A DNA stretch of 54,430 nt. Source: a virus. A model generated the notes under the pieces. The model was given only the letters and a program-made list of their open reading frames with translations, ran no database searches and was not told the origin of the DNA. Shown one piece after another: positions 41,356 to 49,513 of this stretch. The DNA is taken from the IMG/VR virus record IMGVR_UViG_3300020182_003422, positions 1-54,430 of that record; one strand, given 5' to 3'. Made by a program: the position numbers and the translations under genes. Numbering within the stretch: the stretch's first letter is position 1; the number at the start of each line of letters is the position of its first letter.

Positions 41356-42975
41356 TTAGTATGAAATTTTAACAGATTCTTTAAAAGTCTTTGCGAAACG
41401 ATCGCGAAGAGAATCTGGTTTTGAAGATGAAGACTCATTGTTATTAATTAACGCAGCGCCTTCGGGTTGAACATTCTCAAGAGCTTCGGATACTTCGTCA
41501 ACTTCTTCAGAAGCTTCAGATACTTCAACAACCTCCTGAGGTGTTTCTGTACTCTCGCTAACTTCAGTTGCGCTTGAAGCTTCAAAGTCTTCGACTCTTT
41601 TTTGAACTTCTTGAGCCACTCGATCTTCGAAAGCTTTTTGTTCTGCAGCGATAAAATCTTTATTTTTATGCTTAAAGATCTTTGCTAGTTTTTCTTGATA
41701 GTCGGCAAAACTTTCTTCAGTCCCGTCGAGACCTGAAAGCTCACAAGCTACAATTTTAGAATCATCTTCATCGAGTTGATAAATTTCGTTCAACATTTCC
41801 ATGCGAGCGTTAAAACGCACTTCGGATTCGCGAGCGGCATTTTCTAGCTCAAGAGACTCAAGCTTTTCTTTGGTTGAATTAAGCTGTTCTTCTACTTCAA
41901 GAACTTTGTCTTGGAGAGAGCTTTGGGCTTGGACAGCTTCTTCTTTTTCGGCCTTAGCTTTGTCAAGGTCGGCGATATACTGTTCGCCTTTTTCTCTTAT
42001 AGCTTCAATAAACACCTTAGAGATGCTTGCGACGCTTTCTTCAGAGAATTCTTGCTTGCCAAGCTTTTCGTCTAAAGCTGCGCGGAGTTCGTTTATTATT
42101 TGATCTTTGTCCATAATTAAATTATTATTAGGTTCTTTGTTTAGTACATCTTTCTGAGATGAATGGGAAGTTTTTTTGCTTTTTATAATTATTTTATCTA
42201 TAGGCTCTCTTTTCTCTGGGCGAGGCGCAGGAGCTTCTCCGTGCTCGGCAATTATGCCTTGCACATCAGCTGCGGGGTTGGAAGTAAAACCGATACCTAG
42301 AGGATATATATCTCCAACAATCAAGCGATTGACTTTTCTTCCATCCTTCAATTGTCCTTTACCTCCTAAAGATTTTAAATAAGGAGAGTAAGCCTTCATC
42401 TCCTCTTGATCGGAAATAATGCTTGATTCTAAAAGATCATCTCCTCCAACAGAAATTACATATTCATTAAACCCCACTTCCCAACTTGCGGAAACCGTAT
42501 TATGATAATCGCTTGATTCATCCGTAGAATTAACAACCAGATCCGCAAACTCTTTGCTTGCGGTTCTATAAATCACAGCAGCGAGTGCGATATTGTAAGA
42601 TCCTTGATCCATCAGCGCTTCTTCGTCACTTATCAATTCAGAAGAGTCTCCGTATTTAGAAAAGCCTGCGGAAACAATATGTCCAACAATCCTATCTCGA
42701 TCATGTTCAATATTCGTAGGTTTATGAATAAAATAATCCTTAACAGCTACAGCTGTCTCGCTATCTATTCCGTCTCCGTTTTTATTAAATTTATTCACAA
42801 CTGCAGCATTAAATGCAACAGCTAATAAATCTATATTTCGGTCTAAATCTATATCTGAAGGAATTAAGGGCCTTAGTGATTCGAGAGAAGCTTGGCTGAT
42901 ACTTGTGTCATTAAAATCGCTCGAAGCTACAACTAAATTATCGAAGGTTGTCTTGTATTTGTATGGTGTAGTCAT
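41356..42975 (-). CDS. Prohead protease fused to scaffold-like coiled coil, 539 aa
   Basis: The N-terminal half (about 1-240) resembles phage prohead proteases. It has AVKDYFIHKPTNIEHDRDRIVGHIVSAGF (His in NIEHD), then SASWEVGFNEYVISVG and a Ser-containing segment near 157-165 that could supply the catalytic Ser of a U9/U35-type Ser-His protease. A linker (about 255-290) leads to a long acidic coiled coil (about 288-470) with AQSSLQDKVLEVEEQLNSTKEKLESLELE, then an acidic, Ser/Glu-rich tail ending with KTFKESVKISY, all typical of scaffold. An internal ATG (codon 288, MDKDQIINELRAAL, coordinate 42114) could start a separate scaffold protein. The fused layout resembles other phage protease-scaffold genes. 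Confidence 0.78.
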   Translation of the reverse strand: MTTPYKYKTTFDNLVVASSDFNDTSISQASLESLRPLIPSDIDLDRNIDLLAVAFNAAVVNKFNKNGDGIDSETAVAVKDYFIHKPTNIEHDRDRIVGHIVSAGFSKYGDSSELISDEEALMDQGSYNIALAAVIYRTASKEFADLVVNSTDESSDYHNTVSASWEVGFNEYVISVGGDDLLESSIISDQEEMKAYSPYLKSLGGKGQLKDGRKVNRLIVGDIYPLGIGFTSNPAADVQGIIAEHGEAPAPRPEKREPIDKIIIKSKKTSHSSQKDVLNKEPNNNLIMDKDQIINELRAALDEKLGKQEFSEESVASISKVFIEAIREKGEQYIADLDKAKAEKEEAVQAQSSLQDKVLEVEEQLNSTKEKLESLELENAARESEVRFNARMEMLNEIYQLDEDDSKIVACELSGLDGTEESFADYQEKLAKIFKHKNKDFIAAEQKAFEDRVAQEVQKRVEDFEASSATEVSESTETPQEVVEVSEASEEVDEVSEALENVQPEGAALINNNESSSSKPDSLRDRFAKTFKESVKISY

Positions 42976-42992
42976 TTAAATTAAATATACAC

Positions 42993-44864
42993 CTAGTTTA
43001 TAAACATGGGAGTAAAGGTGTAATTTACATTCTGGGTCCTTACATTCATCATATCATAATAAAGTTTAATCATCCAATTTCCAAGTATCAAAGCTGAATA
43101 GCTGTCCTTCCTAGCCTTTTCTGGTCCGGTCTGGCGCTTCAAACTAGGAGGAAGGTCAAAAGTTTGAGTGCCTCCTGCGGAAGTTGATATCTGAATTAAA
43201 GAACATTCAGTTTTTGTTAAATTTAACATATCAAACTGGTGTTCAACAAAATCAATCATCTTTGCGGCATTAGTCTGCCTCTCTAAACTCTGAGAGGTTT
43301 TTAGAAAACTTAAATCTTTTATCGGGATTTTCTTGTTCCTCTGTTCGTTATAAGCGTCATCAATAGCTCTTGATGCAAAATATATTCTGTGGTGATCGAA
43401 ATTTGCCTGAAGCAATTCGTTGGCGACTCTTATCCACTGACTTGTAGGCTTCCTTAAATAACAAATAGTTTTATCTTCTAGGTTATACTCTCCCTTTCCC
43501 TCTAGCAACTTCTTCTGATAATTTTCTATATCATCAAAGTTTGTATTTATACATTTTATATTTAATTTATTAGTCTTAAATAAGCTACTCTCATTACATG
43601 CATTTATAAACTGAACTCCTCCATTATAATCTCCAATAATAGATACAATATTAAAATGAGTAAGTAAATAATGAAAATAAAATATATGCTGTCTTAAATT
43701 CGCGCCAGACAAAGCGTAACTATGAACAACTGTTCCTATTTTCTTTTCGTCGTTCAATTTTAATACCATCATTGCAAAATCATCACTACTTTCACTTTCT
43801 GCCCAACTGGGGTCAAACGCAAGGATATACTTAGCGCCAACTTCTCCAGCAACTTCAATAGTCGGAGAGGCTCCCTCTTTTAATGTGCAGTCTGCCATTT
43901 TTGATGTTTTAAAATAACCGCTACTATCGTCTGTAAATATAGATCCAAACTCTCGATCGAACTGGCTTTGACTCATTGTAGATTTTGCTTGTTCTAGTAG
44001 ATTTTTATCATAAAGTTGTCGCGGGGCGCAATCATAACTAAACTGCATAATAATCCTATGAGCGTCAGACTCTTTATCTCCCCCGGTTTTGATCAAATTC
44101 TCGAACTGCTCATAAGCTTTGTACATATATTCAAATTTGTAACTGGCAGATGAAAGAGCTATAAGCTTATTGTTTGGCCATATGTGCCTGTCGCCCTCAT
44201 TCATTTTACCTGTATCAATCAGCTCTGTTTCTAGATTATAAAGTTCCTCCCTTTGTGTCGGGTTTTCAACCACGCTCAAAAAGGGAATAATAACTTCGTT
44301 ATAAATGCGTTCGGGCATAAGAGCAAACTCATCAATAATAATCCTATGAAAACGGAATCCGCGAAGTTTCTCGCCGTCACCAAGAGGCAAAGCTCTTATT
44401 CTTGAACTGCCAATTTCTAGCAACCACTCATCATTGTTTTTGGATTTATGAGTAATACATTGAGATAAATAGTGAGCGCCAGGCTTTGCAGCGATATCTT
44501 CTATTTTTTTGAAAATCATTTTCGCTTGACGGAAAGACTTGGAGAGGATGCCGATCTCAACCCCTTGATTTAATATTGCTTCAAGGTATGCGTATATAGC
44601 TGTAGTGAACGACTTACTCATTCCTCGACTCCACACACCCATAAAGTAATCGGTTTCAAACATGGACTTAATTGCCATATGCTGAAAAGGAAACAGCTTA
44701 ACCCCACTAATCAAGTCAGCAGTAAAAGTAATGTTTTCTCTTAAGAATTTATAGAGCAAAATTTTAGCTTCCTTTTCCTCGATAAATCCAGTCAGCTTTA
44801 AAAGCTCTTTGTTAAAATCCTCTTTGGACCTTCTTGATATTTGTTTTCCTGTCTCCCAAGCCAT
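42993..44864 (-). CDS. Terminase large subunit, 623 aa
   Basis: Motor and nuclease for DNA packaging. The adenine-binding region is LFPFQHMAIKSMFETDYF, followed by the Walker A variant VWSRGMSKSFTTA, in which the usual Gly before Lys is Ser. Walker B is RIIIDEFALMPERI, with Asp-Glu, and SSASYKFEYMYK fits the coupling motif. The C-terminal nuclease has ILAFDPSWAESESSDDFAMMVLKL, with the first acidic residue, VSIIGDYNGGVQFINAC with the second, and DDAYNEQRNKK later. The length is typical for large phages. Its ATG overlaps the stop of the ERCC4 nuclease gene. The Walker A substitution is a point of interest. Confidence 0.93.
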   Translation of the reverse strand: MAWETGKQISRRSKEDFNKELLKLTGFIEEKEAKILLYKFLRENITFTADLISGVKLFPFQHMAIKSMFETDYFMGVWSRGMSKSFTTAIYAYLEAILNQGVEIGILSKSFRQAKMIFKKIEDIAAKPGAHYLSQCITHKSKNNDEWLLEIGSSRIRALPLGDGEKLRGFRFHRIIIDEFALMPERIYNEVIIPFLSVVENPTQREELYNLETELIDTGKMNEGDRHIWPNNKLIALSSASYKFEYMYKAYEQFENLIKTGGDKESDAHRIIMQFSYDCAPRQLYDKNLLEQAKSTMSQSQFDREFGSIFTDDSSGYFKTSKMADCTLKEGASPTIEVAGEVGAKYILAFDPSWAESESSDDFAMMVLKLNDEKKIGTVVHSYALSGANLRQHIFYFHYLLTHFNIVSIIGDYNGGVQFINACNESSLFKTNKLNIKCINTNFDDIENYQKKLLEGKGEYNLEDKTICYLRKPTSQWIRVANELLQANFDHHRIYFASRAIDDAYNEQRNKKIPIKDLSFLKTSQSLERQTNAAKMIDFVEHQFDMLNLTKTECSLIQISTSAGGTQTFDLPPSLKRQTGPEKARKDSYSALILGNWMIKLYYDMMNVRTQNVNYTFTPMFIN

Positions 44865-45781
44865 TATATTAATTTGTTATCTATGTAATATTGTAAATCA
44901 ACATCCCATATTTTCTTACCTAATGTTAAAATTTTTGGAATTAACCTTTCACTTTCTTCCCTACTTCCGCTAAAAACGAACTGGCAACTCCCCGCGAATT
45001 CATGAGCGAGGACTCTCATATTGTGATAAATATATTTCATGTTTGATCTGTGAGGGGCCCATTTATTATTCTTCTCTAAATTAAATAAATCGCTCTCAGT
45101 GAGAATAAACAAATAGCTATCAAAGTCTCTAGCTCTTTGGAGCTCGGACTTGAACCTATCGTAGCTATTTTTACTCAGTGTAGACTTAAAGTCTTGCTCG
45201 CTCTTTCTATCCACATAAGTATAATCATAATCAGACCCGCCAACAGCATAATCGCCAAAATCTAATTTCAATAAATCGGAGTTCTTAAACTCCAAAGGTT
45301 GCTGCTCTCTGGTATCTATAAAAATCTGCGTATCTGGATTGACCTCATCGTCCCACTCTTTGGGTAACCTCGAGCGAAACATCGGTAAAGCGTTAATTTC
45401 CTTACAAGCGTAGGTATAAGACTTAAAATATTTTTGATACACCTCTACTCCGGGCATATCATTAACGACAAGCTCTAAATGAAACGGGGCAAACCTCAAG
45501 CCTTTTTCTTTTATTCTGCTTTTAAGTATCTGCAGAATATATTTCTTCACAACCTCTTCATCTTCAGCGTCACACCATTGCATTAATTGTTCTCGAGAAG
45601 AAAAGTCTTTCCCAAAATATTGATCTTTATTTTTGAACGGAAGAGGGTCTCCAGTTAATAAATTAAACCTTGGGAAATATTTTGTATAATACTCCGCAAG
45701 AGTTATCTTGTGAGATCTAAGATGAAAATGAAGCTCTTTGCACTGAGCAAATTCGCTGGAGCATATTTTGCATATATTCAT
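44864..45781 (-). CDS. C2H2 zinc finger-ERCC4 nuclease fusion, 305 aa
   Basis: Residues 1-36 read MNICKICSSEFAQCKELHFHLRSHKITLAEYYTKYFP-like: Cys4, Cys7 and two His (CKICSSEF...HFHLRSH) form a C2H2-type zinc finger, with the (ITLAEYYTKYF) extension usual in phage homologues. Residues 152-200 carry the ERCC4 nuclease signature: FIDTREQQPLEF (Asp156, Arg158, Glu159), LDFGDYAVGG (Asp177), and YVDRKSEQDF (191-197), which is the GDX...ERKxxxD motif with Asp in place of the first Glu. The rest has ELQRARDFDSYLFILTESD. ERCC4 nucleases act on branched or mismatched DNA. Located between TerL and a beta-helix protein, it may resolve branches before packaging. Confidence 0.85.
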   Translation of the reverse strand: MNICKICSSEFAQCKELHFHLRSHKITLAEYYTKYFPRFNLLTGDPLPFKNKDQYFGKDFSSREQLMQWCDAEDEEVVKKYILQILKSRIKEKGLRFAPFHLELVVNDMPGVEVYQKYFKSYTYACKEINALPMFRSRLPKEWDDEVNPDTQIFIDTREQQPLEFKNSDLLKLDFGDYAVGGSDYDYTYVDRKSEQDFKSTLSKNSYDRFKSELQRARDFDSYLFILTESDLFNLEKNNKWAPHRSNMKYIYHNMRVLAHEFAGSCQFVFSGSREESERLIPKILTLGKKIWDVDLQYYIDNKLI

Positions 45782-46452
45782 AATTCAAAATCGTAAACCT
45801 TCAACCAGCTTTCGTCAAACCGCCTGCGAGCTCCTAACATCCCCCTTCTCTGCAAGAACCAAAAAGCCCTAACAAATACGCTTGCTATATTCAACTTAAG
45901 ACCACTACTATTTATTACGCTTGGACTATCAGAATAAAGCCTCCTATATAATATTGAAAAACAATTATTAGACATAGTGCAATTTGTTATATTTACATTT
46001 CTTACCTTTGGTCGGTCTGCATCATCATAGTCAGACCAATTCCCTAAATCTATGCAGGCGCCATTCCACCAGTTTCTAACAGGGTTAACAAATTTACAAT
46101 TTATAAAATTAACATTCCTAACTCCAGATTTACAGGTAATATGTTGAGCTGAGTTTTGCGATATGAACGTGCAATTTTCAAAAAAGATATTCTCTCCCCT
46201 GACTATATCTACGCAGTCCTCGTAGCCGCCTAGTATACAAGAGTTTTTTACCGAGACGTTTCTACAGAACGAAAGTTTTAATCCTTCAGACACTCCCCTT
46301 CCGTCTATAGTGCAAGAATCTATTTCTATAGAAAATTCTTCTTGCCCAGGCCTCCACGCAAAACCCAGGGCATTCTTATCATTAAATTTAGATTGAGAGT
46401 CCTCCTTCTGTTGTGGTGAAAAATATTTATCTTTAATAACAACCTTCTTCAT
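45778..46452 (-). CDS. Right-handed beta-helix repeat protein, 224 aa
   Basis: From about residue 38 the sequence is a ladder of short beta-helix turns: IEIDSCTIDGRG, LKLSFCRNVSVKNSCILGG, VDIVRGENIFFENCTFIS, ITCKSGVRNVNFINCKFV, RPKVRNVNITNCTMSNN, typical of pectate-lyase-like folds. It contains six or more Cys placed at the same position in successive turns (for instance SCTI, SCIL, NCTF, NCKF, NCTM), as in ladders of such proteins. No catalytic residues of polysaccharide lyases are recognised. It is short, without signal peptide, and lies between a possible small terminase and an ERCC4 nuclease. It may be a fibre or a DNA-mimic structural protein. Uncertain. Confidence 0.75.
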   Translation of the reverse strand: MKKVVIKDKYFSPQQKEDSQSKFNDKNALGFAWRPGQEEFSIEIDSCTIDGRGVSEGLKLSFCRNVSVKNSCILGGYEDCVDIVRGENIFFENCTFISQNSAQHITCKSGVRNVNFINCKFVNPVRNWWNGACIDLGNWSDYDDADRPKVRNVNITNCTMSNNCFSILYRRLYSDSPSVINSSGLKLNIASVFVRAFWFLQRRGMLGARRRFDESWLKVYDFEL

Positions 46453-46511
46453 ACTTATTTATTGCTGACGAACTGTTTTATTTACTTTGCAATCGTAAAG
46501 CTAAATTTTTA

Positions 46512-47564
46512 CTATACAGCATCATCCTTAGATATTCCCAGCACTCTAGCCTTCCAGTCAGGCATGGACTCCAAATGGTCAGCCTCTTCTTTTGCCGCCT
46601 TTTTCTGAAGCTGGGCGATCTTAATCATCACCTTCCTCTCCTCCTCTTCTTGAAACAATTGCACTAAGGACAGAATGCTAGCGTTTTGCTTGTGTTGAGA
46701 AGATACCCTTTTAGATCTATCGCCCTGAAGCTTTTGAATCAGCGACTCCATCCTTTTCTCGCACTGATTATACTCCTCGCTTTTGGTTTTTAGTAGCTCT
46801 GCGAGCCTGACAGTTAAATCTTGTTGATCTTCTGCGTCATTGAACATTCTATTTAATTTATTCATGGCGCCCTGAATGTTCTTTAAGTGAATATAATCCA
46901 TGCACACATTGATATATAAATTAATTTCGTCGTTGCTCAGGTCAGGCTTGTCCCAGGTAGCTCTAACAAATTCTGCCTCAAATAAGTCTCGATCTTCCTG
47001 GCCGTCGTATGTATTTATTACCTGTATAAATCTTGGAGAAGACAAAAAATTGGCAAGAGATTCGATACTTTTTCGTTCAGACATCGTTAGTTTATCTTCG
47101 TTAATTTTTCGCTGGCAACAGTCGTTTATTTTTTTAATTATTTTACTTTCCGCTCTAGGTGGAGAATACCTTCTATGAATAGCGTCCTCTATTGCGGGAA
47201 CCTTTATACCTTCGCTACTGTCGACATACTGGAAAACCGCAAGATATTCTTGGCTTAATTTAGTGATCCTTAGATCGGGAAATAAGATCCCAGCGATCTG
47301 CCCACAATTCATTCCGTCCTTAATTGACTGAGTGGTGAATTCTTTCTGCTCGTCAGACAAGCTTATCGCCTCCTTTGACTCAAAGTGCTTGGTTTCGTAT
47401 GTTATTTTATTTTCCGATAAAAAAGATCTTACAGCGCGCCCTTCCTTACTCCTGCCATCCACTTTCTCTGCTTCAGGAAACGCTATGCGGGTTAATTCGG
47501 TCAGATCCGAAATTGATTCAGAGCTTTCCTGGACTCTTCGCCTTTGCTCTGCATTTAGCTCCAT
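46512..47564 (-). CDS. Possible terminase small subunit or DNA-binding protein, 350 aa
   Basis: No clear family. The N-terminal region contains two similar helix-turn-helix-like segments: residues about 5-57 (EQRRRVQESSESISDLTELTRIAFPEAEKVDGRSKEGRAVRSFLSENKI) and about 72-112 (DEQKEFTTQSIKDGMNCGQIAGILFPDLRITKLSQEYLAVFQYV), both with a helix, GQ or TEL turn and a xAFPE/LFPD mark. A long acidic helical C-terminal part (about 230-340) could form coiled coils. It lies 59 bases upstream of the beta-helix protein and upstream of TerL, overlapping the sigma-like gene by 10 bases. DNA-binding N-terminus plus helical oligomerisation fits a small terminase, but this is not proven. Confidence 0.5.
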   Translation of the reverse strand: MELNAEQRRRVQESSESISDLTELTRIAFPEAEKVDGRSKEGRAVRSFLSENKITYETKHFESKEAISLSDEQKEFTTQSIKDGMNCGQIAGILFPDLRITKLSQEYLAVFQYVDSSEGIKVPAIEDAIHRRYSPPRAESKIIKKINDCCQRKINEDKLTMSERKSIESLANFLSSPRFIQVINTYDGQEDRDLFEAEFVRATWDKPDLSNDEINLYINVCMDYIHLKNIQGAMNKLNRMFNDAEDQQDLTVRLAELLKTKSEEYNQCEKRMESLIQKLQGDRSKRVSSQHKQNASILSLVQLFQEEEERKVMIKIAQLQKKAAKEEADHLESMPDWKARVLGISKDDAV

Positions 47565-48298
47565 GGCGTAACAGCTCTAACGGAAATTATATCCTCTGTC
47601 TTCAATATTTCTTGAGCTTTTTGCTTAAATATCTTTTTGAGGTTTTTTATTTGTTTGTACCCCGCCTTTCGGCCCTTCTCGCTAGTTTTGTAACCCATTT
47701 TTTCAGCGACCACTTCTTCGTCGATATGTTTTATAAAAATCAAATCGTAGACGATATATTGCTTAGCTGAAAGAGCTTTCTTCATGCATTTGTTTAGTTT
47801 TTCCTGAGCGTCAACGATATTGAAATTATGGTCTTCCATTGAGTGAACTTCGTGACTATGATTCTCAAGAGCTAATGCCATTTTTATTCCGTATGCAGAT
47901 TTTTTCGTACGCTCCCACTTCAAATACAAAGGGCACGACGAGTCTTGCAACCCTGTTTTCGTAAAGCCGCACAGCGAAGCCTCTCCTCCATCTTTAGTCG
48001 CGCAAGATTGATTGAATGGGCAGTTAAGGCACGGCCTAACGAAGTTGCTGTAATTATTTCGCAGGATATTCTTCATCTGATTGGTTATTATTTTATTTAT
48101 CCAAGGCTTCAAGGATCTCTTTTGGTCCCATTGGTGCCATTTTTTATGGATATGAGCTTTAATTATTTGCTCTACATCCTCAAAATCAAACCAGGCCAAT
48201 GAATCCAAGAACCACTTACCTCGCCTTTTTCTAACCTCTAAATCAATTTCGTCAGACTTATCCTCGTATATAAATTGAGAAGACTTAGGATTCGTCAC
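47555..48298 (-). CDS. Sigma-70-like RNA polymerase sigma factor with Cys-rich insertion, 247 aa
   Basis: Residues about 38-85 (FEDVEQIIKAHIHKKWHQWDQKRSLKPWINKIITNQMKNILRN) follow the pattern of sigma region 2 (WDxxxxLxxWxxxIxxNxxxNxxR). Residues about 165-235 (KCMKKALSAKQYIVYDLIFIKHIDEEVVAEKMGYKTSEKGRKAGYKQIKNLKKIF) follow region 4, with the recognition helix in the GYKTSEK... part. Between them Cys90, 93, 99, 110 and 122 form a presumed zinc-binding insertion (CLNCPFNQSC) not present in ordinary ECF sigmas. It could direct host RNA polymerase to late phage promoters. It is made from the same message as the zinc-ribbon gene, overlapping it by 14 bases. Function is inferred. Confidence 0.72.
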   Translation of the reverse strand: MTNPKSSQFIYEDKSDEIDLEVRKRRGKWFLDSLAWFDFEDVEQIIKAHIHKKWHQWDQKRSLKPWINKIITNQMKNILRNNYSNFVRPCLNCPFNQSCATKDGGEASLCGFTKTGLQDSSCPLYLKWERTKKSAYGIKMALALENHSHEVHSMEDHNFNIVDAQEKLNKCMKKALSAKQYIVYDLIFIKHIDEEVVAEKMGYKTSEKGRKAGYKQIKNLKKIFKQKAQEILKTEDIISVRAVTPWS

Positions 48299-48635
48299 TT
48301 TTTTTGGTATTTTCTTTTATGTGCTCAATCTCGCCTAATGGAATTATATCTTTCAAGCTGAACTTATTGCGATCTTTTTCAATAGAGTAGGATAATTTGG
48401 ATATGTTCGGAACTTCATATATATCCAAACCGTCCGGATCGTCATCACTTAAGTCTCGTCTTGATCGGGCGCTTCTAATTTTTTTAGACTCACCTCGTGA
48501 GGTGGAAGTTTTATTTACTCCCTTTGCTTTAGAATAAGAAAGCCCCAAGGGCGAGGCGCATCCGCCACAAAACTTGGGAGGCTGAATTGAAAACATGTTT
48601 TTAAAACCGCATTGCGGACAGTAAGAGAAGGACAT
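48285..48635 (-). CDS. Zinc-ribbon protein, 116 aa
   Basis: Two CxxC pairs, YCPQCGFKNMF and KFCGGCASPLG (residues 6-29), form a zinc ribbon like those of transcription-related proteins. The rest is basic then acidic (SKKIRSARSRRDLSDDDPDGLDIYEVP), and the tail (KFSLKDIIPLGEIEH) is mixed. It overlaps the sigma-like gene by 14 bases and has its own near-leaderless promoter at 48641-48668. It is a plausible partner of the sigma factor, for example an adaptor to RNA polymerase, but there is no direct evidence. Confidence 0.72.
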   Translation of the reverse strand: MSFSYCPQCGFKNMFSIQPPKFCGGCASPLGLSYSKAKGVNKTSTSRGESKKIRSARSRRDLSDDDPDGLDIYEVPNISKLSYSIEKDRNKFSLKDIIPLGEIEHIKENTKKSDES

Positions 48636-48640
48636 GTTAT

Positions 48641-48668
48641 ATTATAACCTTAAAAAAAATTATATCAA
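48641..48668 (-). promoter_or_regulatory. Promoter of the zinc-ribbon/sigma operon
   Basis: On the minus strand TTGATA (48668-48663), a 16-base spacer and TATAAT (48646-48641) are followed by 5 bases and ATG 48635. The TTGATA overlaps the stop of the upstream GAF gene. The late sigma operon is thus predicted to be read by the host's vegetative polymerase. Confidence 0.75.
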
Positions 48669-49250
48669 ATAACCACTAATTACCCTGCACTGCTTCTTTG
48701 TAAACTCCTCAGCTTCCTCGCTCCACTTCCTGTTCTCTTTAACGTATTCAACGCAAATGACGCCGATTATTTTGCCATTTAGGGTCTTAATTGGTCTAGC
48801 AAACATACTTTTGACTCCTTTATTCATAAGAAAAGCTCTAAAGGAAAAGTCCCCCTTGTAGCTGTCAACATCAATACATTCAAATGTTTTTTCTTGAGCT
48901 ATTGGCTCCATCATTCCATGTAAATTGGAAATTCTTAAGTTCTGCAGATTCTGGCATTCAACGCTTATTCCATCTCCTACGATTTCATATGTGCAACTAA
49001 GCTTTTGCTGACCTCTGCCCGAGAAATACTGATCTCCGTTGTGGAATTCTAATATGTAAGCCCTATCCGCAGAAGTTTCATTAGCTATATACTGCAAGGC
49101 GGTAATTATATTACTATGGGAAGCGGGGTCATAATTTAATTGTTTATGTTTTTTTTCGTCAAGTTTAAACTTTATCCAGACTCCTAATACCGCAGTTGCA
49201 GCAGAGATGAGGCCAGTAAGCACGCTAATTATGTCTAATCCATTATTCAT
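48660..49250 (-). CDS. Membrane-anchored GAF-like protein, 196 aa
   Basis: A single N-terminal membrane helix (residues about 9-27, VLTGLISAATAVLGVWIKF) is followed by a charged stalk (KLDEKKHKQLNYDP) and a globular domain from about 48: ADRAYILEFHNGDQYFSGRGQQKLSCTYEIVGDGISVE, then KSMFARPIKTLNGKIIGVICVEYV, which has the fold pattern of a GAF domain. From memory, such proteins occur near lysis genes or in tail-distal clusters of phages. The Cys and His could bind a ligand. It overlaps the lipoprotein gene by 4 bases (ATGA). The role is unknown, possibly sensing or controlling lysis. Confidence 0.72.
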   Translation of the reverse strand: MNNGLDIISVLTGLISAATAVLGVWIKFKLDEKKHKQLNYDPASHSNIITALQYIANETSADRAYILEFHNGDQYFSGRGQQKLSCTYEIVGDGISVECQNLQNLRISNLHGMMEPIAQEKTFECIDVDSYKGDFSFRAFLMNKGVKSMFARPIKTLNGKIIGVICVEYVKENRKWSEEAEEFTKKQCRVISGYLI

Positions 49251-49513
49251 TTTCTATTAATGATATACGCCAAAACAGAAGAGAATAGAAATACAAAAAA
49301 TAAAATAATAAAAAACCACATAACAGGGCCTTCGTAATCGTAAGGTTCAGGTTTTAAACCTTGATATTCACTGATAGAAATCATTAAATCATTGTTCTTG
49401 TCTATATCATTAAACTCAGAAGAAGCAGCTGGCTCGGGTGCTGGATTTGATCTAAAGTTCTTGCTAGGGCTGCAAGAGCATAGCAAAAACGTTACAAAAA
49501 ACAAACACCTCAT
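49247..49513 (-). CDS. Lipoprotein-like protein with EF-hand loop and C-terminal TM, 88 aa
   Basis: The start is ATG 49513 (MRCLFFVTFLLCSCSPSKNF). The stop of the upstream gene overlaps it as ATGA; the longer frame starting at 49633 is rejected. The signal sequence ends LLCSC, a lipobox-like site. In the middle DKNNDLMISISE matches the 12-residue EF-hand calcium loop (D1, N3, D5, I8, S9, E12). A C-terminal membrane helix (about 64-84, VMWFFIILFFVFLFSSVLAYI) follows. A lipoprotein with a second membrane helix recalls unimolecular spanins that join inner and outer membranes, but its short ectodomain and EF-hand are unusual. Confidence 0.7.
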   Translation of the reverse strand: MRCLFFVTFLLCSCSPSKNFRSNPAPEPAASSEFNDIDKNNDLMISISEYQGLKPEPYDYEGPVMWFFIILFFVFLFSSVLAYIINRK

